Positions 1 through 5,382 of a stretch of 6,498 nucleotides of DNA are shown here, piece by piece. A model generated the notes under the pieces. It saw only the letters and a list, made by a program, of their open reading frames with translations, had not been told where the DNA came from and searched no databases. Source of the stretch: a bacterium. GTDB lineage: Bacteria > Verrucomicrobiota > Verrucomicrobiae > JAJYAR01. A program made the position numbers and the translations under genes. Location of the stretch: contig JAJYAR010000169.1 in the NCBI GenBank assembly GCA_021779435.1, positions 1 through 6,498 of the forward strand, written 5' to 3'. The first letter of the stretch is position 1, and every line of letters begins with the position of its first letter.

Positions 1-1191
1 GCGCTGACGCCGATGTCCGAGTACTACGGCGTGATGATCGGCCAGGCGCCCCAGACGGACCGCATTTCCGGCGACAACATCTTCCGCGGCTACAGCATCT
101 CGCGGCGCGACAAGGCACCGCTCATCGAGACCGAGGACTTCCGCGACGAGGCCGGCCGCAACATCTGGGACGAGTACTCGCCGCCGCATTTCGGTTTCAA
201 GCCGAAGTCCGGGTCCATTGGCGGGCGCCCCGTCGACACGTGGCACTGGAATTCCGAGACCTTCTCGCTCGCCGGCGCCGCACGTTACGCTGCGTACGTG
301 AAGAACCGGATCGATAACAAGGATCCGGCGCATTCGAAATGGTCCGCGTACGGCTCTATCTACTTCTCCGATTCCGACGCCGATGGCCGGCAGCAGGGCA
401 GCTATGTCCTCCGCGTGAGCGGCAAGGTCGATGCGGTCCGCATCCCGAAGTCACTCTATTATGTTTCGCGTGTGATGCAGAACGAGAAGCCCGATCTGCA
501 CATCATCGGTCACTGGACGTACCCCGCGGGCACCAAGAAGGCGGTCTATGTGGCCGCGACCCACTGCGAGCAGGTCGAGCTCTTCCTGAACGGGAAGTCG
601 CTCGGCGTTGCGACCAAGCCCTTCGTTTTCGCCGACACCTATGCCGAACCCGGCCGGCCGGCGCCGCAGCGCGAGGGAGATGATACCGGCTGCATCTATG
701 CTTTCCCTGACGTGACCTTCGCTCCGGGAACCCTGAAGGCGGTCGCGACAGTCGGAGGCAAGGTCGTCGCCCAGCAGGAGCTCCAGACGGCCGGCGAACC
801 GAAGGCCCTGAAGCTGACGGTGCGCACCGGGCCGAAGGGCCTGCAGGCGGACGGCAGCGATGTCGCGCTCATCGACTTCGAGGTGGTCGATGCCGAAGGC
901 CGGCGTTGTCCGACCGATGAGGCACGGGTCGATTTCGAGGTTTCCGGTCCCGCGGTGTGGCGCGGCGGTTTCAATGCCGCGAAGCTGAACACGACGAACA
1001 ACCTGTATTTGGATACCGAGTGCGGCATCAACCGGGTGGCGGTGCGGTCGACGCTCACGCCCGGCGAGATCACGGTGACGGCAAAGCGCCAGGGCCTTGC
1101 GTCGGCAACGGTGAAGATCGACTCAAAGAAAGTGGAGATCGTCGGCGGCCTGGAGATTCCGATGCCGCAGAAGCTGCTGCCGAGCCGGTAA
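1..1191 (+). CDS. Glycoside hydrolase family 2 protein, C-terminal part (5' end outside window)
   Basis: The frame is open from base 1 (ALTP precedes the first Met at 13) and ends at TAA 1189-1191, so the gene begins upstream and that Met is internal. GH2 enzymes are retaining exo-hydrolases (beta-galactosidase, beta-glucuronidase, beta-mannosidase types), usually secreted in glycan degraders. Counting from Met13, residues 1-160 look like the end of the catalytic TIM barrel: WHWNSE near 77-82, KWSAYGSIYFSDS near 109-121, and RIPKSLYYVSRVMQ near 143-156, the last typical of the barrel-to-C-domain junction. PDLHIIGHWTYP (160-171) and VELFLNGKSLG (188-198) match the DUF4982-type beta-sandwich. 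Residues 265-370 read as an Ig-like GH2 C-terminal domain (LQADGSDVALIDFEVVDAEG). An acidic cluster at E39/E41 may include the nucleophile, but I cannot assign it. The acid/base should lie upstream. The gene converges on the dehydrogenase. GH2 assignment is firm; substrate is unknown. Confidence 0.88.
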   Translation, partial: ALTPMSEYYGVMIGQAPQTDRISGDNIFRGYSISRRDKAPLIETEDFRDEAGRNIWDEYSPPHFGFKPKSGSIGGRPVDTWHWNSETFSLAGAARYAAYVKNRIDNKDPAHSKWSAYGSIYFSDSDADGRQQGSYVLRVSGKVDAVRIPKSLYYVSRVMQNEKPDLHIIGHWTYPAGTKKAVYVAATHCEQVELFLNGKSLGVATKPFVFADTYAEPGRPAPQREGDDTGCIYAFPDVTFAPGTLKAVATVGGKVVAQQELQTAGEPKALKLTVRTGPKGLQADGSDVALIDFEVVDAEGRRCPTDEARVDFEVSGPAVWRGGFNAAKLNTTNNLYLDTECGINRVAVRSTLTPGEITVTAKRQGLASATVKIDSKKVEIVGGLEIPMPQKLLPSR

Positions 1192-1206
1192 ATGCGGCGT
1201 GCACAA

Positions 1207-1240
1207 TGCCTTGTTGTAGCCGCGGTCCGTTGACCGCGGT
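1207..1240 (+). repeat. REP-like palindrome, copy 1 (GTAG head)
   Basis: A GTAG tetranucleotide (1216-1219) is followed at once by a perfect 8-bp stem, CCGCGGTC (1220-1227) and GACCGCGG (1232-1239), closed by a CGTT loop. The 16 bases TGCCTTGTTGTAGCCG (1207-1222) recur exactly at 2387-2402. The 17 bases CCGTTGACCGCGGTGCG (1227-1243) recur exactly at 1367-1383. A GTAG/GTGG head before a GC-rich hairpin is the known form of REP elements mobilised by RAYT (TnpA-REP, Y1-type) transposases. It lies 16 bases after the GH2 stop and could also act as an RNA-stabilising or termination hairpin, though no T-tract follows. Confidence 0.7.
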
Positions 1241-1289
1241 GCGGTGGATTGGGCCAGCGATCACCCCTTGTTCCAATCCTGCGAACCCA

Positions 1290-1317
1290 GCCTCTGCGGA
1301 GGCCGGCTACACCAACA
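1290..1317 (-). repeat. REP-like palindrome, copy 2 (inverted orientation)
   Basis: Read on the minus strand, GTAGCCG (1310 down to 1304) is followed by a 5-bp stem GCCTC/GAGGC (1303-1299 with 1294-1290) around a 4-base loop. The sequence before the head (GTTG-GTGTAGCCG) resembles the TTGTTGTAGCCG of copies 1 and 4, with one extra base. It faces copy 1, giving a head-to-head pair like the paired arrangement of bacterial interspersed mosaic elements. The stem is shorter and separated from the head by three bases, so this copy is less certain. Confidence 0.5.
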
Positions 1318-1355
1318 CATCCCGCACCAGGACATCGCATGCGTGCGCCTGCGTC

Positions 1356-1404
1356 GCAGCCGGGGGCCGTTGACCGCGGTGCGTTAACCGCTCAGGCCCC
1401 CGGC
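1356..1404 (+). repeat. REP-like palindrome, copy 3 (long stem)
   Basis: The head is GCAG (1356-1359), one base from GTAG. A perfect 10-bp inverted repeat GCCGGGGGCC (1359-1368) and GGCCCCCGGC (1395-1404) encloses an inner 5-bp pair GCGGT/ACCGC (1376-1380 and 1387-1391). Bases 1367-1383 are identical to part of copy 1, so the two share ancestry although their outer stems differ. The hairpin ends 28 bases beyond the dehydrogenase stop, in the convergent gap, and might end transcription from either side. No T-tract is present to support a standard intrinsic terminator. Confidence 0.6.
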
Positions 1405-1431
1405 CTCGGTACGGCGAACGGTGCAGCGTTC

Positions 1432-2253
1432 CTACACGCCGGAGAATGCCGAGAAGCCGCCGTCGACGGGGAGCACCGTTCCGGAGACGAAGGCGGACGC
1501 GTCGCTGAGGAGAAAATGGAGCGCGCCGTGCAACTCGGCGGCCTCGCCGAACCGCTTGAACGGCGTTTTCGCGAGCACCGCCTGACCGCGTGCCGTAGGC
1601 GTGCCGTCCTCGTTGAGCAGGAGCCGGCGATTTTGGTCGGCGATGAAAAAACCCGGTGCGATCGCATTCACCCGCAGTCCGGCGCCGAACTTGCTGGCGA
1701 GCTCGACCGCCAGCCACTTCGTGAAGTTGTCCACGGCGGCTTTTGCGTTGGAGTACCCGATGACGCGGGTGATGGCCTGTGTCGCGGCCATCGATGAGAA
1801 GTTCACGATGATGCCGCGCTTCTGTGCGGCGAACGCCTTCGCGAAGACGAGCGAAGGCACTACCGAGCCTTCCAGATTCAGCGCCACCACCTGACGATAG
1901 GCGCCGATCTCGAGGTCAAGGATGGTCTTGTCGGGTGGAATCGTCGCGCCGGGCTGGTTGCCGCCCGCCGCGTTGACCAAGGCATCGATACGGCCAAACC
2001 GGGCCAGCACGGCTTCCCGCACCCGCTCGAGCCCCGGGGCGTCCAGGACGTCGCAGGAGTACGCCAGGCATTCCCCCGGCAGCCCCTTGGTATCGGCCAG
2101 CGCGCGATCCAGCTTCGCCTGATCGCGACCGAGGAAGACGACACGGGCGCCCTGGCCCGCCAGGTAGCGCGCCGCGGATCCGGCAAGGACGCCGGTGGCG
2201 CCCGTGATGACGATCACGCGAGAGGAGAGGTCGAAGAGCGAGGGGGCGGACAT
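1432..2253 (-). CDS. SDR-family fructuronate reductase / D-mannonate oxidoreductase-like
   Basis: A 273-residue cytoplasmic short-chain dehydrogenase with no signal peptide, normal for a one-domain classical SDR. ITGATGVLAGS (16-26) is the Rossmann dinucleotide loop in the variant form seen in UxuB/YjmF-type proteins. NAAGGN (94-99) replaces the usual NNAG and is characteristic of that branch. The catalytic tetrad is visible as N126, S154, Y167 and K171 (YSNAK). The late segment FFIADQNRRLL and the end SGTVLPVDGGFSAFSGV also fit. Known members reduce D-fructuronate to D-mannonate in hexuronate catabolism. That function here is inferred by resemblance, and another sugar or polyol dehydrogenase role is possible. 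Strand beta-2 ends LGRD with no acidic residue in the usual NAD-selecting place, so NADP(H) use is possible. ATG at 2253 is preferred over an in-frame TTG at 2277 that falls within a repeat. No clear ribosome binding site is seen. It lies downstream of GH95 on the same strand. Confidence 0.85.
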   Translation of the reverse strand: MSAPSLFDLSSRVIVITGATGVLAGSAARYLAGQGARVVFLGRDQAKLDRALADTKGLPGECLAYSCDVLDAPGLERVREAVLARFGRIDALVNAAGGNQPGATIPPDKTILDLEIGAYRQVVALNLEGSVVPSLVFAKAFAAQKRGIIVNFSSMAATQAITRVIGYSNAKAAVDNFTKWLAVELASKFGAGLRVNAIAPGFFIADQNRRLLLNEDGTPTARGQAVLAKTPFKRFGEAAELHGALHFLLSDASAFVSGTVLPVDGGFSAFSGV

Positions 2254-2261
2254 GATGGGCT

Positions 2262-2296
2262 GTAGTTCAGGGTTCAAGGTTGAGGGTTCAAGGTTC
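2262..2296 (-). repeat. Five-unit heptamer tandem repeat before the SDR start
   Basis: On the minus strand the bases read GAACCTT, GAACCCT, CAACCTT, GAACCCT, GAACTAC: five consecutive 7-base units with consensus GAACCYT. The last unit has decayed, and the array ends 8 bases before the ATG at 2253. Units 2 and 4 are identical. It occupies the expected place of the 5' untranslated leader and ribosome binding region and has no Shine-Dalgarno-like stretch. It may be a slippage-prone microsatellite, a repeated protein-binding site, or a leader that affects translation. The sequence alone does not decide. Confidence 0.75.
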
Positions 2297-2386
2297 GGTC
2301 GAGCTCAACTGTTCACCTAAGAACGCGGGACCGGGATCTTGCCTATGGCTCGGTGAGGCGAATTGAACCCAGTGGTCGCCTGCGAG

Positions 2387-2417
2387 TGCCTTGTTGTAGC
2401 CGGGTCGCTGACCCCGG
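2387..2417 (+). repeat. REP-like palindrome, copy 4 (GTAG head)
   Basis: Its first 16 bases are identical to copy 1 at 1207-1222. The GTAG head (2396-2399) is followed by CCGGGTC (2400-2406), a GCT loop, and GACCC-C-GG (2410-2417). The 5-bp core stem pairs perfectly, and the outer two pairs form if one C (2415) is bulged, as if one G had been lost from an ancestral 8-bp stem. It lies in the 204-base space between the GH95 stop and the dehydrogenase start. The stem sequence differs from copy 1 although the head is the same, which suggests compensatory change in the hairpin. Confidence 0.65.
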
Positions 2418-2418
2418 G

Positions 2419-2443
2419 GTTCGACTGTTCGCGTGAGTCGAAC
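2419..2443 (-). terminator. Candidate hairpin downstream of GH95
   Basis: GTTCGACT (2419-2426) and AGTCGAAC (2436-2443) are a perfect 8-bp inverted repeat with a 9-base loop, beginning 14 bases after the GH95 stop when read on the minus strand. It abuts REP-like copy 4, so two hairpins follow GH95 in series. No T-tract follows, so this is not a textbook intrinsic terminator. It could instead slow 3' decay of the GH95 message or separate GH95 expression from the dehydrogenase gene. Confidence 0.4.
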
Positions 2444-2457
2444 ATAGCTCGGGGATA

Positions 2458-4785
2458 TCAGAGCTTCAGCGTCTTCGACTCGCCGGGTTTCAGGTTCAGG
2501 TCGGTGACCTTGTCACCGTACCGCACCCTGCCGCCTCCGGGGCCAGACACGCAGCGGATCGTGGCACTCGTGAGCCGGCCGTTGGCCCACGCCATATCGA
2601 CTTCAAAACCGCCCCGTGCCCGGAGTCCGCGGACTAAACCCGTCGGCCAGGCTTTCGGAAGCGCTGGCAGCAGTTCGATTTCGCCGGAGTGCGACTGGAG
2701 CAGCATTTCGGCGATCCCGGACGTGCCGCCGAGATTGCCGTCGATCTGGAAGGGCGGGTGAGCATCGAACAGGTTCGGGTAGGTGCGGTCGGGCCCGAGG
2801 AGCACGTGAAGGATCGAATACGCGCGCTCCGCATCCTGCATCCGTGCCCATAGGTTCAGCCGCCAGGCGATCGCCCAGCCCGTGGAGATGTCTCCGCGGG
2901 TTTCCAGGGTTTTTCGAACCGCGGCGGCGAGCTCGGGTGTGCCCCGCAGGCTGATCTGGCTGCTCGGGAAGAAGCCGTACAGATGCGAAACGTGTTTGTG
3001 TCGCTGATCCGGAGCGCGCGCGTCCCAGTCCTCCAGCCATTCCTGGAGCTGGCCCTGAGCGCCGATCTGATTGGGTGCCAGCCGGTCGCGCGCTGAGGCG
3101 ACTTTTGCGGTGAATTCGGCGTCCCGGCCGAGCAACCTCGCGGCCTCCGTTGTGTGATCGAACAGATCGCGGATGATCTGCTCGTCCATGGTGGGACCGG
3201 CTGTCATGGAGATCCCGGACGTGTGCGGATGCTCGGGCGACATCGAGGGGCTGGTCACGAGCCAGTGGTGCTTCGGCTCCTCCACGAGTGTATCCAGGAA
3301 GAACTCCGACGCCCCGCGCAGGAGCGGATATGCGCGGGCGAGGAACTCCCGGTCTCCGGTGTAGAGGTAGTGCTCCCACAGATGCTGGCAGAGCCAGGCG
3401 CCGCCCGTCGGCCACATGCCGTAATAGGCGGAGTCGATCGGCCCCGTGGCGCGCCACAGGTCCGTGTTGTGGTGTGTGACCCAGCCGCCGGCACCATAGT
3501 GCCTCCTCGCGAAGGAGGCGCCGGTCCTGGAGAGATCCTCGATCATCGCGAAGAGCGGCTCCGTGCATTCGGAGAGATTCGCGACCTCCGCCGGCCAGTA
3601 GTTCATCTCCGTGTTGATGTTGATCGTGTACTTGCTGCTCCACGGAGGATTCATGCTGTCGTTCCAGATCCCCTGCAGGTTTGCCGGCTGCGATCCGGGG
3701 CGGGAGCTGCAAAGCAGCAGGTAACGGCCGTACTGGAAATACAGCGCGGCAAGTTGCGGGTCGGGCGCATCGACGGCATTGCGGATGCGCTCGTCCGTCG
3801 GGCGGGTTTCGGCGTCGGTGTGCCCGAGATCGATCGCGACGCGCCGGAACAGCCGGCGATGCTCGGCGATGGCATCGTCGCGGATCGCCTCGTACGGTTT
3901 CGCGCGCAGCGCATCGAGCGCGGTGGTCGTGAGCGCAACGGGGTCGCCGCTGACGTCATCGTACCGGCGGTAGCTCGTCGCGGCGGCAAGATGGATCGTC
4001 ACCTCGGCCGAGCCGGAGATGTGGAGCCGCTCGCCGTCGGAGGAGACCGAGCCACCCGGAGCCGAGACCCGCGCGCGGGCCTCGAAGGTCAACGCACCGG
4101 GTTTGCCGTTCGCGGCACCGTTCGTCCCATGCAGGACGAGTTCGGCGTTCCCGGGTGACGTGATCGCAGCGTTTTGCGGAGTCTGGAAACCGATCGTGAG
4201 CGAGAGCTTCGGGGCTTTCTTCGGGTCAGGGTCGGAGACCGAGAAGCGGACGACGATCGCCTGGTCGACCGGGCTGACGAAAACCTCGCGCCGGTGACGC
4301 GTCGTCCCCACGACGAACTCCGTGGTCGTGACGGCCGTGTCGAGGTTGAGCTCCCGTCGGTAATCCCTGGCGTAGTCGCCGCCGGGCATCGTGATCAGCA
4401 GGTCGCCAACGGTCTGATACGCCGTCTGGCGCATGGGCCGGGACATGAACTTCTCCTGCGTGAGGTTCTGGGCCTCGAAGAGCCTTCCCTCGGCGATCAG
4501 CCGGCGGATTTCAGGAAGCGCCGCCGCCGCGTCGGGATTGGACGGATCGTACGGGCCGCCGCTCCAGAGGGTGTCCTCGTTGATCTGGATGCGTTCCGTC
4601 TCGATTCCGCCGAACACCATCGCGCCGAGCCGGCCATTCCCCACCGGAAGCGCCTCGACCCACTGGCTCGCCGGTCGCGTGTACCAGAGCGAGAGCGGAT
4701 CAGGTGCGGGCGCTTCGGCGGCAATGGCGGAGGCGAAGGTCGCGGCGCATGCGAGGGACGTGAGGAGGCGAATGGGAACGTTCAT
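2458..4785 (-). CDS. Secreted GH95 alpha-L-fucosidase-type glycoside hydrolase
   Basis: A complete 775-residue protein, the usual size for one GH95 unit without extra binding modules. GH95 enzymes are inverting exo-hydrolases that release terminal alpha-1,2-L-fucose (some act on alpha-L-galactose). Residues 1-23 form a signal peptide (MNVPIRLL, then an Ala-rich core ending AIAAEA), so it acts in the periplasm or outside. The N-terminal beta-sandwich opens with [28 protein letters not shown] and [17 protein letters not shown], both diagnostic. In the helical barrel, [15 protein letters not shown] gives N389 and N391, PSMSPEH gives E518, and FQIDGNLGG gives D682. These match the two Asn, general acid Glu and Asp described for the Bifidobacterium enzyme AfcA, so the active site looks intact. 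The residue after E518 is His where Asn is common. ATG 4785 is chosen because the signal peptide starts there. An in-frame ATG at 4857 would add 24 unlikely residues. The frame stays open upstream to about 6492, which is antisense read-through. Substrate is inferred: fucosylated hemicellulose, algal or host glycan. Confidence 0.95.
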   Translation of the reverse strand: MNVPIRLLTSLACAATFASAIAAEAPAPDPLSLWYTRPASQWVEALPVGNGRLGAMVFGGIETERIQINEDTLWSGGPYDPSNPDAAAALPEIRRLIAEGRLFEAQNLTQEKFMSRPMRQTAYQTVGDLLITMPGGDYARDYRRELNLDTAVTTTEFVVGTTRHRREVFVSPVDQAIVVRFSVSDPDPKKAPKLSLTIGFQTPQNAAITSPGNAELVLHGTNGAANGKPGALTFEARARVSAPGGSVSSDGERLHISGSAEVTIHLAAATSYRRYDDVSGDPVALTTTALDALRAKPYEAIRDDAIAEHRRLFRRVAIDLGHTDAETRPTDERIRNAVDAPDPQLAALYFQYGRYLLLCSSRPGSQPANLQGIWNDSMNPPWSSKYTININTEMNYWPAEVANLSECTEPLFAMIEDLSRTGASFARRHYGAGGWVTHHNTDLWRATGPIDSAYYGMWPTGGAWLCQHLWEHYLYTGDREFLARAYPLLRGASEFFLDTLVEEPKHHWLVTSPSMSPEHPHTSGISMTAGPTMDEQIIRDLFDHTTEAARLLGRDAEFTAKVASARDRLAPNQIGAQGQLQEWLEDWDARAPDQRHKHVSHLYGFFPSSQISLRGTPELAAAVRKTLETRGDISTGWAIAWRLNLWARMQDAERAYSILHVLLGPDRTYPNLFDAHPPFQIDGNLGGTSGIAEMLLQSHSGEIELLPALPKAWPTGLVRGLRARGGFEVDMAWANGRLTSATIRCVSGPGGGRVRYGDKVTDLNLKPGESKTLKL

Positions 4786-4868
4786 GGCCAGGGGGCGGGG
4801 TTGGCCCAAAAAGAGGTGGGGGGACTGGCGAAGGACAGCATATTGTGACCGATTCATCAGCTTTGATG

Positions 4869-4878
4869 ACACCGGTGT
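4869..4878. promoter_or_regulatory. Perfect 10-bp palindrome, candidate operator
   Basis: ACACCGGTGT is a perfect palindrome centred on CCGG, 84-93 bases upstream of the GH95 start and in the divergent region shared with the propeller gene. LacI-family sugar regulators often bind palindromes with a central CG step, so this could be an operator. A 10-bp palindrome in GC-rich DNA can arise by chance, and no second copy is seen in the window. Confidence 0.25.
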
Positions 4879-4889
4879 GCGCTGCGGAA

Positions 4890-4919
4890 GCCGGGTGGAG
4901 TGCGCGTCGGCCACCCGGC
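4890..4919. other. Strong 9-bp GC hairpin
   Basis: GCCGGGTGG (4890-4898) and CCACCCGGC (4911-4919) pair perfectly around a 12-base loop. It lies inside the inverted-repeat segment, on the GH95 upstream side. No T-tract follows on either strand. It may belong to the putative miniature element or be a remnant terminator or attenuator. Its sequence differs from the GTAG-headed palindromes, so I do not group it with them. Confidence 0.5.
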
Positions 4920-4965
4920 AGCAGGGTCGCCGGTCCGCAGTGTCGGTCACCTCTTTTGGGGATAG

Positions 4966-5157
4966 GCCCAGGTGTTCTACAGAAAATTGCCGCCGCCGAA
5001 GGAGCTCAGCCGAACTGGTCCGGCCTACGTCCTGGTCGACCAGGGCGTGGGTGATGGAGCGACGTTCACCTCGCCGACCGCCCGGCGGGTCTTCGTCAAT
5101 ACCCGCTTCCAGATCTACAAGCTCGCGCCGGCGTCCACGCTCCTCGCGGCTCAGTGA
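4966..5157 (+). pseudogene. Orphan C-terminal fragment, probably of an outer-membrane (TonB-dependent-type) receptor
   Basis: After a TAG at 4963-4965 the frame is open to TGA 5155-5157, giving about 63 residues. From about 5011 onward nearly every codon ends in G or C, as in the real genes here, which suggests genuine coding ancestry. The segment [18 protein letters not shown], followed by [19 protein letters not shown], shows the alternating polar/hydrophobic pattern and aromatic ending of a last barrel strand. It resembles the C-terminal ends of large verrucomicrobial TonB-dependent receptors. That is recollection of style, not an alignment. The final [10 protein letters not shown] extends past a normal barrel end. 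There is no credible start or upstream body. The coding signal stops close to the right edge of the inverted-repeat segment (4960), so the 5' part appears deleted or replaced. Alternative: a small hypothetical protein from GTG 4972. Confidence 0.45.
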
Positions 5158-5382
5158 CCACCCGCGACGCCTCATGGGTCGTCGCTGCGAGGAAAACCAG
5201 AATTTGCCATGCCCTCGTCCTAAAGCGGCATTCTCGTTCGCGAGCGTCGCCGCTATCCTCGACGCGTGCCAAGACGCAATGTCCCGCCGCCTCCTTGGAG
5301 CGCAGGGTCGGCGTGCGTTGAGGCTTCCCCTCGAATCACGAAGACGCCCCAGCAACCAAGAAACCCGCGCGCACCTTACGCC
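5158..5382 (+). other. Leader region of the propeller hydrolase gene
   Basis: These 225 bases lie between the receptor-fragment stop and the hydrolase ATG. The only structure near the upstream end is the hairpin listed separately. A TTGCCA hexamer (5204-5209) looks like a -35 but has no good -10 at standard spacing. A TATCCT (5254-5259) has only a poor -35 partner 17 bases upstream. I therefore call no promoter. No Shine-Dalgarno sequence precedes the ATG. The bases before it read GCACCTTACGCC. Confidence 0.4.
5164..5185 (+). terminator. Weak hairpin after the receptor-fragment stop
   Basis: GCGACG (5164-5169) and CGTCGC (5180-5185) pair perfectly around a 10-base loop, starting 6 bases after the TGA at 5155-5157. 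The position suits a 3' hairpin of the lost receptor gene, but the stem is short and no T-tract follows. It may be only a remnant. Confidence 0.3.

Larger units (their letters stand above)
4805..4960. repeat. 156-bp segment bounded by imperfect inverted repeats (possible miniature element)
   Basis: The left end CCCAAAAAGAGGTG (4805-4818) and right end CACCTCTTTTGGG (4948-4960) are inverted copies differing by one A/T. A second nested pair, GTGACCGA (4845-4852) and TCGGTCAC (4943-4950), overlaps the right end. The interior carries a 10-bp palindrome and a 9-bp hairpin and has no plausible gene. Terminal inverted repeats around a short non-coding core are the form of miniature inverted-repeat elements or insertion-sequence remnants. 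I see no convincing flanking target duplication, so the mobile reading is an inference. The left end lies 20 bases upstream of the GH95 start, so the segment also holds any GH95 promoter. The minus strand offers only a weak TATGCT (4842-4837) with no good -35 partner. Confidence 0.4.

Noticed and set aside
696..1340. Minus-strand open frame antisense to the GH2 gene
   Set aside because: No domain and no start context, and the GH2 frame is clearly coding.
1220..1404. Intrinsic terminators between the convergent genes
   Set aside because: The hairpins are strong, but no T-tract follows on either strand, and shared sequence with other copies fits a repeat family better.
2254..2277. TTG start adding 8 residues to the dehydrogenase
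   Set aside because: Those codons lie partly in the heptamer repeat, and the Rossmann strand begins normally shortly after the ATG at 2253.
3154..4158. Plus-strand open frame of 334 codons inside GH95
   Set aside because: It is a shadow of the GH95 coding strand in GC-rich DNA. The GH95 frame carries all family motifs and the active site.
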